Below are positions 21,158 to 31,699 of a stretch of 64,000 nucleotides of DNA, piece after piece. The notes under the pieces were generated by a model. The model had not been told where the DNA came from. It did no database searches and was given only the letters and a program-made list of their open reading frames with translations. The position numbers and the translations under genes were made by a program. The stretch comes from Glycine soja. Lineage: Eukaryota; Streptophyta; Magnoliopsida; Fabales; Fabaceae. The first letter of the stretch is position 1. Every line of letters begins with the position of its first letter. The stretch spans positions 33,814,411 to 33,878,410 of the forward strand of contig NC_041004.1 of NCBI RefSeq assembly GCF_004193775.1, in the 5' to 3' direction.

Positions 21158-21592
21158 GTGATGGCAGCGCAGTTCATCCATGACCGAGTGGAGATGGAGT
21201 GCCTAGGGGGTGCTTGGGAGACCCTCGAAGGCAATGCAAGGTGCCGATTCCGTGGCACGATCCGACTCACGGCTACTTCGTTGGTACATCCAGAGAAACC
21301 AGCACGCATGCTTCAGCGCACTGTGGAGTGGATATTACCTACACCTACTCCATATCTACTAGTGGAGCCAGTCCAAGTGATTGAGGTGATGTCATCTGAG
21401 GAAGATCTCGAGGAGGACCCAGAGGAGCTACCTCCTGAGCCTGCTGTGGATGCTCTTGACTTTCTAGAGGGTGATGAGGACCCACTCCCTGAGGTGGATT
21501 CTCCCGAGGACGTCATGTCGGCATTTGAGGCAGACTCTACGGAGGAGAGCGGTCCCGGAGGGATAGCAACTAGTGGAGGTTCTTCATCATAG
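21158..21592 (+). CDS. 144-codon ORF of unknown function inside the solo LTR
   Basis: An ORF with the start MMAAQFIHDRVEMECLGGAW and an acidic C-terminal half rich in Glu/Asp/Pro/Ser (SSEEDLEEDPEELPPEP, TEESGPGG). There is no known domain, no membrane segment and no signal peptide. A TATA-like element or splice signals are not evident just upstream. It lies downstream of the palindrome array within an LTR, so it may be a decayed or chance frame. The unusual length and acidic composition against the AT-rich background are why it is listed. Confidence 0.3.
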   Translation: MMAAQFIHDRVEMECLGGAWETLEGNARCRFRGTIRLTATSLVHPEKPARMLQRTVEWILPTPTPYLLVEPVQVIEVMSSEEDLEEDPEELPPEPAVDALDFLEGDEDPLPEVDSPEDVMSAFEADSTEESGPGGIATSGGSSS

Positions 21593-22181
21593 CAGACGGC
21601 CCCTTAGACTAGGATTATATACCTTTTTGGGGGTGGGTGTATCTAGTACAGACGGTTAGGTTTACTCTTTTTGTTTTTGTATGGGTAGACCTATTGTATA
21701 GGAATTTGATGAATGTATACATGTGGTTGAAGCCACCACATTGGATACCTTTGCTCTGGATGACACTATGTATTTTGCAAAAACTCCCATATTTTGGACA
21801 GCTTTAGATGATGAATGTACTTATGTTTAATCTTGTTATTTGAAAAGAAAGTGTTAACAAACTTTATTTGAAAGAGAGTTCATCGACCGCATTTTATTTT
21901 ATTATTTTACACGTGACGACCTAAAATGATGGCTGGTACACTTTTATTTTTGAAAGAGCAACATATTTTAAATGTTATGTGGGATCAGAAAGAAATGACT
22001 CCGAATAGAGTTGTGAACTGGCCATTCAGGACTCTATAGTGATGATTTTCCTTCTGAACTTAATTACTGTGAAAAAGAGAAAGAAATGAAAAAGAAAAAG
22101 AAAAAGAAAAAAAATTCCCATGGTTTTGTTATTTAGATCATTACTATTAAAACAATCATTATTTAGGGACGCCACATAAGA

Positions 22182-22760
22182 GGCCTATATCTCTACTAGT
22201 AAGCAGTATATCATCGACATAGAATACCAAGAATATGTATTTACTCCCACTAAACTTATGATATACACAATCATCAACTACATTTGCCTCAAAACCATAT
22301 AAGGTAATGATTCGATGGAACTTGTAATACCATTGACGAGAAGCCTGTTTGAGACCATGGATGGATTTCTTTAGTTTCCATACCATGGACTTTGAGTCAC
22401 CTAACACAAAGTTTTCTGATTGCACCATATAAATCATTTCTTCAATGCCACCATTTAGAAACACAGTCTTGACATCCATCTGATGTAGCTCTAAGTCAAA
22501 ATGAGCTACCAGTGTCATTATAGTTCTAAAAGACTCCTTTGAAGATACTGGAGAAAAGGTTTCTTTATAGTCAATGTCTTCCTTCTAAGTAAAGTCTTTA
22601 GCAACTAGACGAGCCTTATATCTCTCGATATTACCCTTTGAATCCTTCTTGGTTTTAAATATCCATTTACGACCAATAGGTTTCACACCTTCAGGCAATT
22701 CGACTAGATCCCAAACTTCATTGTCTTTCATAGACTCCATCTCATCCTTCATGGCGCCAA
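22182..22760 (-). pseudogene. copia B RT N-terminal half (fingers and palm with YVDD)
   Basis: It reads KWIFKTKKDSKGNIERYKAR and LVAKDFT, then after a stop VAHFDLELHQMDVKTVFLNG, LKKSIHGLKQASRQWYYKFH and FLVFYVDDILLTSRDIGLL. Both catalytic aspartate motifs (QMDVKT and YVDD) are kept, but a stop near 22587 breaks the frame. The sequence is cut at the target duplication and continues at 18282. Confidence 0.85.
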
Positions 22761-22767
22761 TCCATTT

Positions 22768-23880
22768 TTAAGAGTTAGAACTACGTATAGCTTGACAGAA
22801 GTTGATTGGATCATTCTCTATTAAACCAATGCCATCCTCATGTTCTTGTAGAAATATAATATAATAATTTGAGATTGCACTTCTCCTCTCTCTAATGGAT
22901 CTTCTTAATGACACTTCTTGAGGTTGTTGAGGTTGCTCTAAAGGTATTTGAGGGAGAACCTCATTATTTTCTTGTTCTGGAACAATGTCAATAGTTTGAA
23001 CATTTTCTTCCATTACTAGACTTGTATCTTGAACAATAATAGGTACGAGGACTTGATCACTATAAATAACAGGTTTTTTCTCAAAGACAACATTCCTTAT
23101 GTTCTTTTCCTTCCCAAACTCAACTTCCTCAAGAAATCTCGCATTTCCCGTCTCGAAAAAGGATCTTAAGGTGGGATTGTAAAATTTATAGCCCCGAGAG
23201 AGTTCAGCATAGCCAACAAAATAACAGCTAATTATTCTTGAGTCCAACTTTCTTTCATATGGCCTATGAGGCCGTGCCTCAACCGGACAACCCCAAATGT
23301 GCAAATATTTAATGCTTGGCCTTTTACCAGTCCAAAGTTCATAAGGGGTTTTGTTAACTGCTTTACTTGTCACTCTATTAAGGATGTAAACTGCGGTCTT
23401 TAAGGCTTCTCCCCAAAGTGAATATGGCAAAGAAGAATGACTAATCATACTTCTCACCATATCCTTAAGAGTTCGGTTTCTTCGTTCTGCTACACCATTC
23501 ATGTTAGGTTTGCCAGGCATAGTGTATTGTGGAACAATTCCACACTCTTTGAGGAAAAGGGCAAAAGGTCTTAGACGTTGTTCTCCTGATCCATCATATC
23601 TGTCATAGTACTTACCACCACGATCAGATTTGACAACCTTAATTTTCTTTCCAAGTTGAAGTTCAACCTCAGCCTTGAAAGTCTTAAAAATGTCTAGGGA
23701 TTAGGACTTCTCATGTATCAAATATAGGTAACCATATCTAGAGTAGTCATCTATGAACGTAATGAAATATTGTTGTCCATTCCAAGAAGTTGTAGGAAAA
23801 AGACCACAAATGTCTGTATGCACTAGTTCTAAGACGTTTTTAGCTCTTTTGGCACCTAATTTCCTTATGTTTGTTCATTT
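22768..23880 (-). pseudogene. copia B integrase
   Basis: The frame 23520-22768 reads [40 protein letters not shown] and [18 protein letters not shown]. Upstream (23880-23521) ITFIDDYSRYGY and [16 protein letters not shown] supply the first two acidic residues, so the D,D,E triad can be traced, though a stop after HEKS breaks the frame. The C-terminal linker is Gln/Glu/Pro-rich. Confidence 0.85.
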
Positions 23881-24313
23881 TCCCTTTATGTATTCAACAC
23901 AGACCTCAAAATTCGATAAATCCAAAGGGTCAAGAATTTCATACAACACAAGTCTCTTAATTCTCTGTTTAAAGATATGGCCCAAATGCTTATGCCATAA
24001 GGTGGCTGAATTCTCATTCAACTTTCGTTTTGTACCATGTGAACTTGTTTGTAGTATTTCATTATAGGAAATAACAACATCAATCATGTAAAGATTATCA
24101 ATTAAAGAACCAGAACCAACCATATTAGCATTTTGATAGAGACTAACTTTATTATTTCCAAATGAACAAGAAAATCCAAATTTATCCAAACTAGAAATAG
24201 AAATCAAATTCCATCTAAAAGACGGTACAACAAAAGTCTCAAATAAATCCAAATAAAATCCAGTTTTTAACTGTAATCTAAAAGTTCCAATAGCTTCCAC
24301 TGCAACCTTCTTG
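23875..24313 (-). pseudogene. copia B protease C-terminal part and GAG-pre-integrase
   Basis: It reads KKVAVEAIGTFRLQLKTGFY then FETFVVPSFRWNLISISSLD, followed by the pre-integrase motif LWHKHLGHIFKQRI. The first part continues the protease found at 25452-25600 beyond the inserted solo LTR. Confidence 0.8.
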
Positions 24314-24318
24314 CCATC

Positions 24319-25446
24319 TGATCGAGGTCGTACCCGAATCAAATAAACACTAAAAATGCAGTATCTAGGAAGTGATCCTAGGTCGTTTCCCAACAAGCAA
24401 TGATAAATCAAATGTTCATAACAGATAGTAGGAAAATAGTAACGAATAGGGGGGTTGTTTGCTTTTGTAAATTAAACAGCGAATAGATGTGAATTATAAA
24501 ATATCATAACTAAAACACGTTGCTTCCCCTTGATTCACAAGCAAGTCTCTTATCCTAGGTTACGAGAGTTTATCCTTTATCAGTTCAACCACTTAATCCA
24601 ACCCTAAATTAAATTACTAAGCGAAATTTAACATTAGGCGTTCATTATGTGATTAAGCAACACATACACCAATTAATCATAAATGATCATTAAGCATGAA
24701 CGTAAATTAAGCGTAGAGACAATTAATCAAGCACTAAGCATGCATGAATTAATAGCAACAAATTCAGAGTAATTAGTGAAAAGGAAAAACTGAACAGAAT
24801 TTAATAGTAATAATAGAACCTCAGAGAGAACTGTGCTTGATCCTCAAGAGAAAACAACGCTGGAGACTTAGCCTTCCATTAATCAATAGATAACGAAATT
24901 ATGGATTGAAGAACGAAATTTTATTGCTGAACGAAAAGTAAAAACTGGAATTGCAAAATGAAAAAATGTCTAAAAGAAGAAGAGAAGCCTAACACTCAAA
25001 AAACGAAAAAAGGAGAAAGAGAGGAGAGAAGGGAAGAGAAGAGCCTAAACTAGAACCTTGGTGCTGTTATATAGTTTTCCAGCCCCAAAGCTTACAAATC
25101 TGTTTTAAATCCAAGCCCTTAAATAAAACTAAATCAAATCTAGATAAGATAAGATCTAGATGAAATAATATCTAGATGAGATCAAATCTAAATAATATCT
25201 AGGTAAGATAAAGTCTAGATAAGATAAAATTTTGTAGAATAAAATAGTTTGTCCTCTTCAAGTTCAAGCCCAATTCTGGATTCAAGCCCAATGCTTCGTT
25301 AATTCCTGAAATTAGATTAAAAACATCAAATTAGCTGAATGGGCCCAAATGATAAAACTGCATAATTAATTTGATAATTAAGGCTAATCAGTAATTAAAA
25401 TGGTGACAAAAAGGGTTAAGAAATAGGAGAAAATGATGACACATCA
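24319..25446 (-). mobile_element. Solo LTR (1128 bp) inside the copia B protease
   Basis: On the minus strand it starts TGATGTGTCATCATTTTCTC and ends ACGACCTCGATCA. It is flanked by perfect CCATC target duplications (24314-24318, 25447-25451). It splits the protease between FVGDG and KKVAVEAIG. No internal retroelement sequence is left. The family is not certain; the TGATGTGTCATCATTTTC start is of a type I associate with legume Ty3/gypsy LTRs. Confidence 0.85.
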
Positions 25447-25451
25447 CCATC

Positions 25452-26422
25452 ACCCACAAAGATGAACATTTCATCATCACTTGGCCATCGGCTCCACAGG
25501 CAACCCTGCATAGTAATACTTATGTGAGTAGTAGCACCAAAATCTACCCACCAAGTATCTTTAGGTACAAAAGCCAAATTAACTTCAGAATAAACTAGAG
25601 TAAGAAATTTACCTTTCTTCACACGCCATGTGGCATACTTGGGACACTCTTTCTTCATGTGTCCCGACTTCTTGTAGAAGTAACAGGTAAATTCTTCATT
25701 CTTCTTTTGTTTCATTTGTTGAGAAGTCTCTTTCGCAGCACCCTTAGTCTTCTTCCTTTTCTTATTCTGAGAGGTCAAAGTCAAGTGAGTACTTTCAACC
25801 TCTCCTCCTCTTGCACACAGTGAGATATAAGCTCATTGAGGGACCATTTGTCCTTCTGAGTGTTATAGCTCACTTTGAATTTCCCAAAGTGTGCAGGAAA
25901 AGAGATCAAAACCAAGTGCACGAGCAGGTCTTCACCAAGTTCTAACTTAAGTGACTTGAGTTTCGATGCGAGATTGGACATCTCCATAATGTACTCCTTT
26001 ATGTTCCCTTTGCCTTTATACTTCATGGAGATGAGTTTAGCCAAAAGGTTACTTGTCTCTATTTTTTCATTTTTGGCAAAGTATTATTCAATTTCCTCAA
26101 GGAATTTGTTTGCACTTTAACCCTCAGAAATAGAGCCCCAAAACGCCTCTGGAATAGAGCGCGTCATGATCATAAGGCACATTTAGTTGGACTAATCTCA
26201 CTTCTCAATTTTTACCTCATTAGAGGTTTCCGTAATGGAAATGGGTCGTTCCGTTCTCAGTGCCAAGTCCAAATCCATACAGCCAAGAACAATTTCTACG
26301 ACTTCTTTCCAAACCTTAAAATTTGTCCCATTCAACATTGGGATAGAATTCACTTGGGCAGTAACATTTGTAGCACTGAAAATATTAACTAAAGAGAGAA
26401 CAAAAATTAATAACACGTTCAC
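25452..26422 (-). pseudogene. copia B gag, zinc knuckle and protease N-terminal part
   Basis: Gag reads NSIPMLNGTNFKVWKEVVEI and LGCMDLDLALRTERP (26422-26198), then after stops AKLISMKYKGKGNIKEYIME and ASKLKSLKLELGEDLLVHLV (26044-25781). The frame 25784-25452 carries the CCHC-like CYFYKKSGHMKKECPKY, in which the second Cys is replaced by Tyr, and a protease motif WWVDFGATTH in which the usual Ser of DSG is Phe. Several stops make it non-functional. Confidence 0.8.
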
Positions 26423-26602
26423 AAATAATCAAGCAAGTCATATAAAGTATATATAACAAGACATGCAAATATTTCCCATAACAGATCCATCACAAGATAT
26501 CCAACACAACATTAATTCTAGTCTTTGGACATAGAAATTAATTTGTAATTGGTACTCTCAATGCAATGATCAAATATTGACAATTATTTCTGACAAATAA
26601 TA
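26423..26602 (-). other. copia B leader remnant
   Basis: About 180 bp upstream of gag with no PBS or LTR. It ends at the LTR start of the gypsy-derived element at 26603. Confidence 0.4.
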
Positions 26603-27491
26603 TGATGCAATCCTACCCCCAAAGGGTATTGGATAGAAGAATCCAAGAGCATTGGGCTAGAGCTACTAAAGAAGGCCCTAGGGTTCTCATGAACCTCAAG
26701 GTAGATTTTTGAGCCCATGGGTCAAGGTTGGATCCACTCTTCTTTCTAAATATTAAAATAGGTTTTTGCTTCTTTTGGGCCTTGTATTTTGGTCATTCTA
26801 GTAGTATAAGGTTTTAGCCTTGTATTTCAGGGCATTTTGAGTAGTCTTTGTAGTAGGGACTTTTTTTTGTATTTTTGGAATGGGGGTGAACTTAGCTATT
26901 ATAGGGGTTGTGTAGCTAAGCTCTAGCTTCTCATCTCAAGGAGGTGAGCTTAGCTATTAGAGAGGTATGTGTAGCTAAGCTCTAGCTTCTTTAGGAATCT
27001 TCTCAAGGAAGCTTCTTAAGGAAGATAACTTAGTTATTAGAGGGGTGTGTGTAGCTAAGCTCTAGCTTCTCAAGGAAGTTTTCTCAAAGAAGCTTCTTAA
27101 GGAAGTTTTCTCTAGAAAGCTTCTCAAGGAAGCTACCTAGTCTATAAGTAGAAGCATATGTAATACTTATTGTAACTTTGATGAATGAAAGTATTATGAG
27201 ACACACTTCAAAGTTCCACTTCTCTCCCTCTTTTATTCCTTCAATTTTGTGCTCCCCCTTCTCTCTTTCTTTTCCTCCATTAAAGCATCCTTTTTAAGCT
27301 TCTTATCCAAGGCATATTCTTGGTGGTGAAGCTCCTTCTTCCATGGCTTATTCCCTAGTGGATGACGCCTCCTCTCACCTCTTCTCCTTTATCTTCCGCT
27401 GCATCTCCATGGTGGAAAATCACCATTGAAGGACCTCATTGATGCTCAAAGATCCAGCCTCCATAGAAGCTCCACAAGCAAGCTTCCATCA
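26603..27491 (+). repeat. 5' LTR of the older gypsy-derived copy
   Basis: It aligns to 8793-9702 with scattered substitutions and small indels. The repeats of TAGCTAAGCTCTAGCTTCT are kept, but the TATA region reads TATAAGTAG instead of TATAAATAG. Confidence 0.88.
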
Positions 27492-29401
27492 AGTGGTAAT
27501 CAGAGCACAAGAGCTTCAAGTAGGTGCTCCTTAAACCTTCATTAATTTTTTGCTTTACCTTCTCTTCCATTGTTGTTTCTTCATTTTTCTCCATGTATCT
27601 CCTCACATGTCTTGTTCTAAATGTTTTTAACATGATTGTTTAGAGTTTCCACCGATTAAACTTGCTATAGAAGCTGGATTTGATTTTCTATGGTTCAAAT
27701 TTCTTGTTCTTGTTCTTGAACCATGAATTGTGTTGAGTTTAGGTTCCTTTGAGTTTTGTCTTGCTATTTTTTGTGGCTAAAACATAAACCATAAGATTCT
27801 TACAAAAATATTAAAGTAGAAGAAAACCTCAAAAAATCTAGAGTGACTTGTTCACCTATTGTAGTTTTGTCATAGAAGTCATGTCTAGTCATGAAACTTG
27901 TCTCATAAGATTTCTTATGTTGTGCTGAATTTTATTTTTCTTGTTTCTTTGTCTAACTCATTTGTTCATGAGTGTATGAAATTCTTTTAGCCTATTAGTT
28001 GATTTGAGTCAAATCTTGCATGTTAATTAGTCCTTAACATGTTCATGCAAAATTCTTAGAAAGTCTTCGATTGTGAACTTTTTCTTGAACTTTTAGGTTT
28101 CCTTATGATTGTGTCTATTGTGAATTTGAGTTTTGGTGATTGAATTGCTGGCTGAAATTTTGATCCTAAGTGAATATTGAACTCCTAAAACTATGGTAAA
28201 CAAGCCTAGTGAGTTCAACATACTTAGGAAGGTTAAAAGTAAGCCAAAGGCAATCAATATTCCATGCTGAAAAAAAATTCAAAGTCTGAAATCGCTAGTG
28301 CTAGCAGATTGGACGTACGAACTTGTAAAAATTACTAGAGTTGGTCACTGCAAATTTTGAGCTGAAATTTTTACTGAATTTTATAGACATCTGGAAAAAG
28401 GTTAGAAAAAAAAGTGATTTGGATAAAAGGAAAAAATACGAAAAATCACACAAGTTGGCAGAAAAATCAGTATCCAGAAAAAAAAGGTGAAAGGGAAGTG
28501 TGCTTATTGTTTTGGCTCAAAATTTATTCTATAAGTACTGCCTATTTTATACCAATCTTAGTTCCGAAATTTCAGTTGAAAATTAGTGTGAAAACAAATG
28601 CCATAACTTTTTTTTTATGAGTCTTTTTATATAGTTTTTTTACTCTACTCTAGAGTCATTCTAAGTTTCTCTTTGAGTCCTAGCTTTCTTCTATATCCTT
28701 TTCATTGCTTTAATTGTTGAATAATCCTTGAAAAAAATTGTCTTGTTAAAACTCCATTGGTTTAGCTTTCATTTCATTTTTTTTTTGTCTTTGGTTATTA
28801 CTTGTCTCTTTGTTTCCTTGTTTGTGAGTTTCCATATAGGGAATTGGAAAGGAGGATTTGTGTCATCCATTAAAGAATTTCAGTCAAGAAGCGATGGGCC
28901 AACCACCTTAAGAGCTATTGGACTAAGAAGCACTCCAAATTGAGTGAATCACCAAAGAGAGAACAACCACCAAAATTGAAGACCATTTTGTAATTTTGTA
29001 ATTTTCAATTTACTTACCTTCATTGCTTTCAAGTTTTGTAACAAAAAGGCCTTTCATTGGAAGTGTGTTGGGAGCCTCCAATAGGTTACCAAACTTCCAT
29101 TTGTGTGTAATAATTTTAGGCAATTTTCCCTTAGAATTGTGAGTGTTTTGTTGGGAACCTTAAATGTGGTCATCCAAACACTCTTAGGATTCGCCTAGTC
29201 TACATTTCTTGCTTACTTTCATAGCTTATTTCCTTTACCTTCCATTGTCAAACCGCCTAGATAGCTTGCCTTTTACCAATTAGTTTTTCCCTTATCTTCC
29301 ACACCTCTTTTAGTGTTTATTTTGGCTAGTTTCAACCATAGTTTCTTTTACCTTTTGTTTTCAAATCCCCAACAAGAAAGAACCACAACTTAGGAACCAA
29401 C

Positions 29402-31050
29402 ATGAGTCATCATTCAACTAGCGTTAATGGTGAGGATACTAGTCATAAGGACCCTCTATCTAGAATCTTAGACGAGTTGAGTTCCCTCAATTTATGGAAA
29501 GAAAAACAAGAGAGAAAAGAAAAAGGAAAAAAAAAAGAGTGGAAGAAATAAGTCAAGATGAAAAAGAGAAAATAAGGGAAGAAGAAAGAAGGAAAATAAT
29601 AAAAGAGTTAAGAAAAGAAAAAGGAAAATAAAGAGTGGAATAAATAAGTCAAGATGAAAAAGAGAAAATAAGGGAAGAAGAAGAAGGAAAATACTAAAAG
29701 AGTTAAGAAAAAAAAACATGCCTCCTATAGTAGTCATAACTCTTGCAAAAGCCTAAGTGAAGAACTTCGTGACTATTATAAAGGAAAGCATAGGTCACAT
29801 CTTAGACCTCACTCCCATAGGAGAGAAAAGGAAAGAAAGCCTCAAGAGGCTAACATTAACCTCCCATACGTTTATGGGAAGGACAATGTAGAGGCTAACT
29901 TAGATTGTGAAATAAGGGTAGAGCAACAACTTAAAAGGAAGTCTACTTCAAAATCTTATGACTCTTACTTTTATCCAAAGAAAGACAAAGGTCAAGGCAT
30001 CTTAGGGGTGACACCTTCTAAGCCCAAATATGATAAGGGGAAGATAATAGAAAAGCAACCCCTTAAGGCTAGTATGCAAGAGAATATTAGCTCCATAAAG
30101 TGCTTTAAATGTCTTGGAAGAGGACACATTACTTCTCAATGCCCCACCAAGAAAACCATGATTATGAGGGGCCAAGACATTTATAGTAGCCAAGATAAGG
30201 CTACTACTTCACCTCCCTCTAGTGAAAGTGAAGAAGCAAAGGGGAATAATCTACTGAAGAAATCTACCCCCAAGAAGAAGAACAACTTTTAATGGTTAAG
30301 GAGCAGTGTAAGGAGGTAAGTATCTCCTCCAAGAGGTTAGCTAAGAAGGAAATTCATTTTGAAATAAAGACAAATATTAAAGAAACTTTCCCTCTTAGAC
30401 AACCTCCACATCTTCTCCTTTGTAAAAAGGCACTTGTTAGCACTGCCACACCTCTAGGGCTTGAGGTTATTCCTCAAGTAAAGGAGTTGTTGGATGAGGG
30501 TTTGGTTCGTAAGAGCTTAAATCCTTGTGCTTTGTTGGTGCCCAAAATAGGTATTATTAGACACCAAATCCCTAAAATAAGTGATATGATTCTTTTGTAA
30601 AATCAGTCATGCACCCAACATCTTCATGATTCATGTACATAGGGACTCATTAGGTAGGTTTGTTCTTATTTTTGATTTTGATACAAACCTAGGTTCTCGT
30701 ATGGGACATCTTAGGTTTCTTATATTTTTTTGTAGGAATAATCAACATGAAAATACATAAAAAGGTACGTTTTATTGCATTACTTTCCTTAATTTTTTAA
30801 ATAGTGATCAAGGGGTTCCCACGGACCCTAAGAGAATAAAGGTCATTCCTGATTGGCCCACTTTACCAAGTATAAGGGAAATTTGGGGCTGTCATGACTT
30901 AACAAACTTTTATAAAAAGGTTTGTCCCATATTTTTTATACTTGTAGCATCACTCATTGAGTTGGTGAGGAACCATGTTCCCTCATGGAAAGATGTCCAT
31001 GAAAGGGGTTTTCAGACCTTACCCTACTTTAACATACCCAACACCACTAA
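29402..31050 (+). pseudogene. Broken gag-pol remnant of the older gypsy-derived copy
   Basis: It starts MSHHSTSVNGEDTSH and matches the 536-codon ORF of the younger copy, but a frame shift after KGKKK ends the frame. The charged region then holds a tandem duplication of about 100 bp (near 29560-29700). Later pieces (CFKCLGRGHITSQC near 30100, VKELLDEGLVRKSLNPCALL near 30480-30540) are in separate frames. This shows that both copies share the same rearranged coding region, so the rearrangement is older than both insertions. Confidence 0.85.
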
Positions 31051-31140
31051 TATATATATTTTTATTCTTTTTACAGGTGTCGAGGGAAGGAGCCCAGAGT
31101 ATGAAGAACCTCGGAATTTGAGATCAAATCCTTTCCAAGC

Positions 31141-31603
31141 TAAGCCTTGGTTTGAAGCTTTCATCATCACTTTCACAGGCTTCGAAGGCGCGTGAGAGCC
31201 TATGAGATGAGGAAAATTCAGTTTTACTTTGCTACCACGCATCTCGAAAGCAGCTCTATCACAAGCTAAACTTGCTTCTTCTTCAGTTTCGTAAGTTCCA
31301 AGCCAAACCCTTGCACCATTCTTCTTTGGATCTCTTATCTCCGTCGCTCACGCCCCGGTTCCGAAGGAGCGTGAACTTCACGCGCCACCTTATGGTGTTC
31401 CCTTTTGCATGCCAACATTTATTCGTGTCAGTAACACTCTCGGAGTTGAGATCAGGGTTCGAATAGTGTTGGGATAGTGTTGGAATAACATATTTCATGG
31501 TTGGAAACACTCGTGAGTGTTGGAATATATCGTGTTTAAGTTCAAGAAGGTATTGTTGAATAGATTCCAACGAAGAGAAATCACATGATGTTGTGGTGGC
31601 CAT
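31141..31603 (-). pseudogene. AP2/ERF transcription factor pseudogene
   Basis: On the minus strand it starts MATTTSCDFSSLESIQQYLL (ATG 31603-31601), as in the intact paralogue at 34385. The N-terminal half is degenerate. A deletion has removed the [14 protein letters not shown] part of the AP2 domain, so the DNA-reading strands are lost; the rest ([40 protein letters not shown]) is present in a shifted frame. The C-terminus is cut off at 31140 by the gypsy-derived element junction. An upstream TATA box like that of the intact copy is kept (near 31690-31700). Confidence 0.85.
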
Positions 31604-31699
31604 GCTTTGGATGGTGACGGAGACAATGGTGTTTTTTATTTTGGAGTTAACTTTGTTGTTACTTAAAGCAGTATGAAGAATAATGCGTTGTGTATTTAT

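Larger units (their letters stand above)
18288..22176. mobile_element. Large solo LTR (3.9 kb) of a Ty3/gypsy-type retrotransposon inside copia B
   Basis: It begins TGTGACATCCTGG and ends TAGGGACGCCACA, with perfect TAAGA target duplications on both sides (18283-18287, 22177-22181). It divides the copia RT codons between DIGLL and QEIKRFL. It has no PBS, PPT, gag or pol, so it is a solo LTR left by recombination. Its ends and motifs such as CCAACGGTGAAC resemble LTRs of legume Tekay/Del or Tat-type gypsy elements (inference). It contains an array of TAATCGATTA palindromes and a 144-codon ORF. Confidence 0.85.
16521..26602 (-). mobile_element. Ty1/copia LTR retrotransposon B, 5' LTR lost, interrupted by two solo LTRs
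   Basis: The minus-strand order is gag (26422-25781), zinc knuckle and protease, integrase, RT, RNase H, a purine-rich tract (AAGTGGAATAT, about 17010-17000) and a 3' LTR (16999-16521). A solo LTR (24319-25446) splits the protease and another (18288-22176) splits the RT palm; removing each restores the copia sequence with a 5-bp target duplication. The right side, where the 5' LTR and PBS should be, instead meets the LTR of the gypsy-derived copy at 26603. Confidence 0.85.
26603..31139 (+). mobile_element. Older copy of the gypsy-derived non-autonomous element, 3' end deleted
   Basis: LTR 26603-27491 (TGATGCAATCC ... TTCCATCA), PBS-like TGGTAATCAGAGC at 27494, leader, and gag-pol scraps parallel to 8793-14157 throughout. 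It ends at TCAAATCCTTTCCAAG (31139), a few bases before where the polypurine tract and right LTR should begin, and passes straight into an ERF pseudogene. Many point differences and frame shifts show it is older than the first copy. The right LTR was lost by a deletion that also took the end of the ERF copy. Confidence 0.88.
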
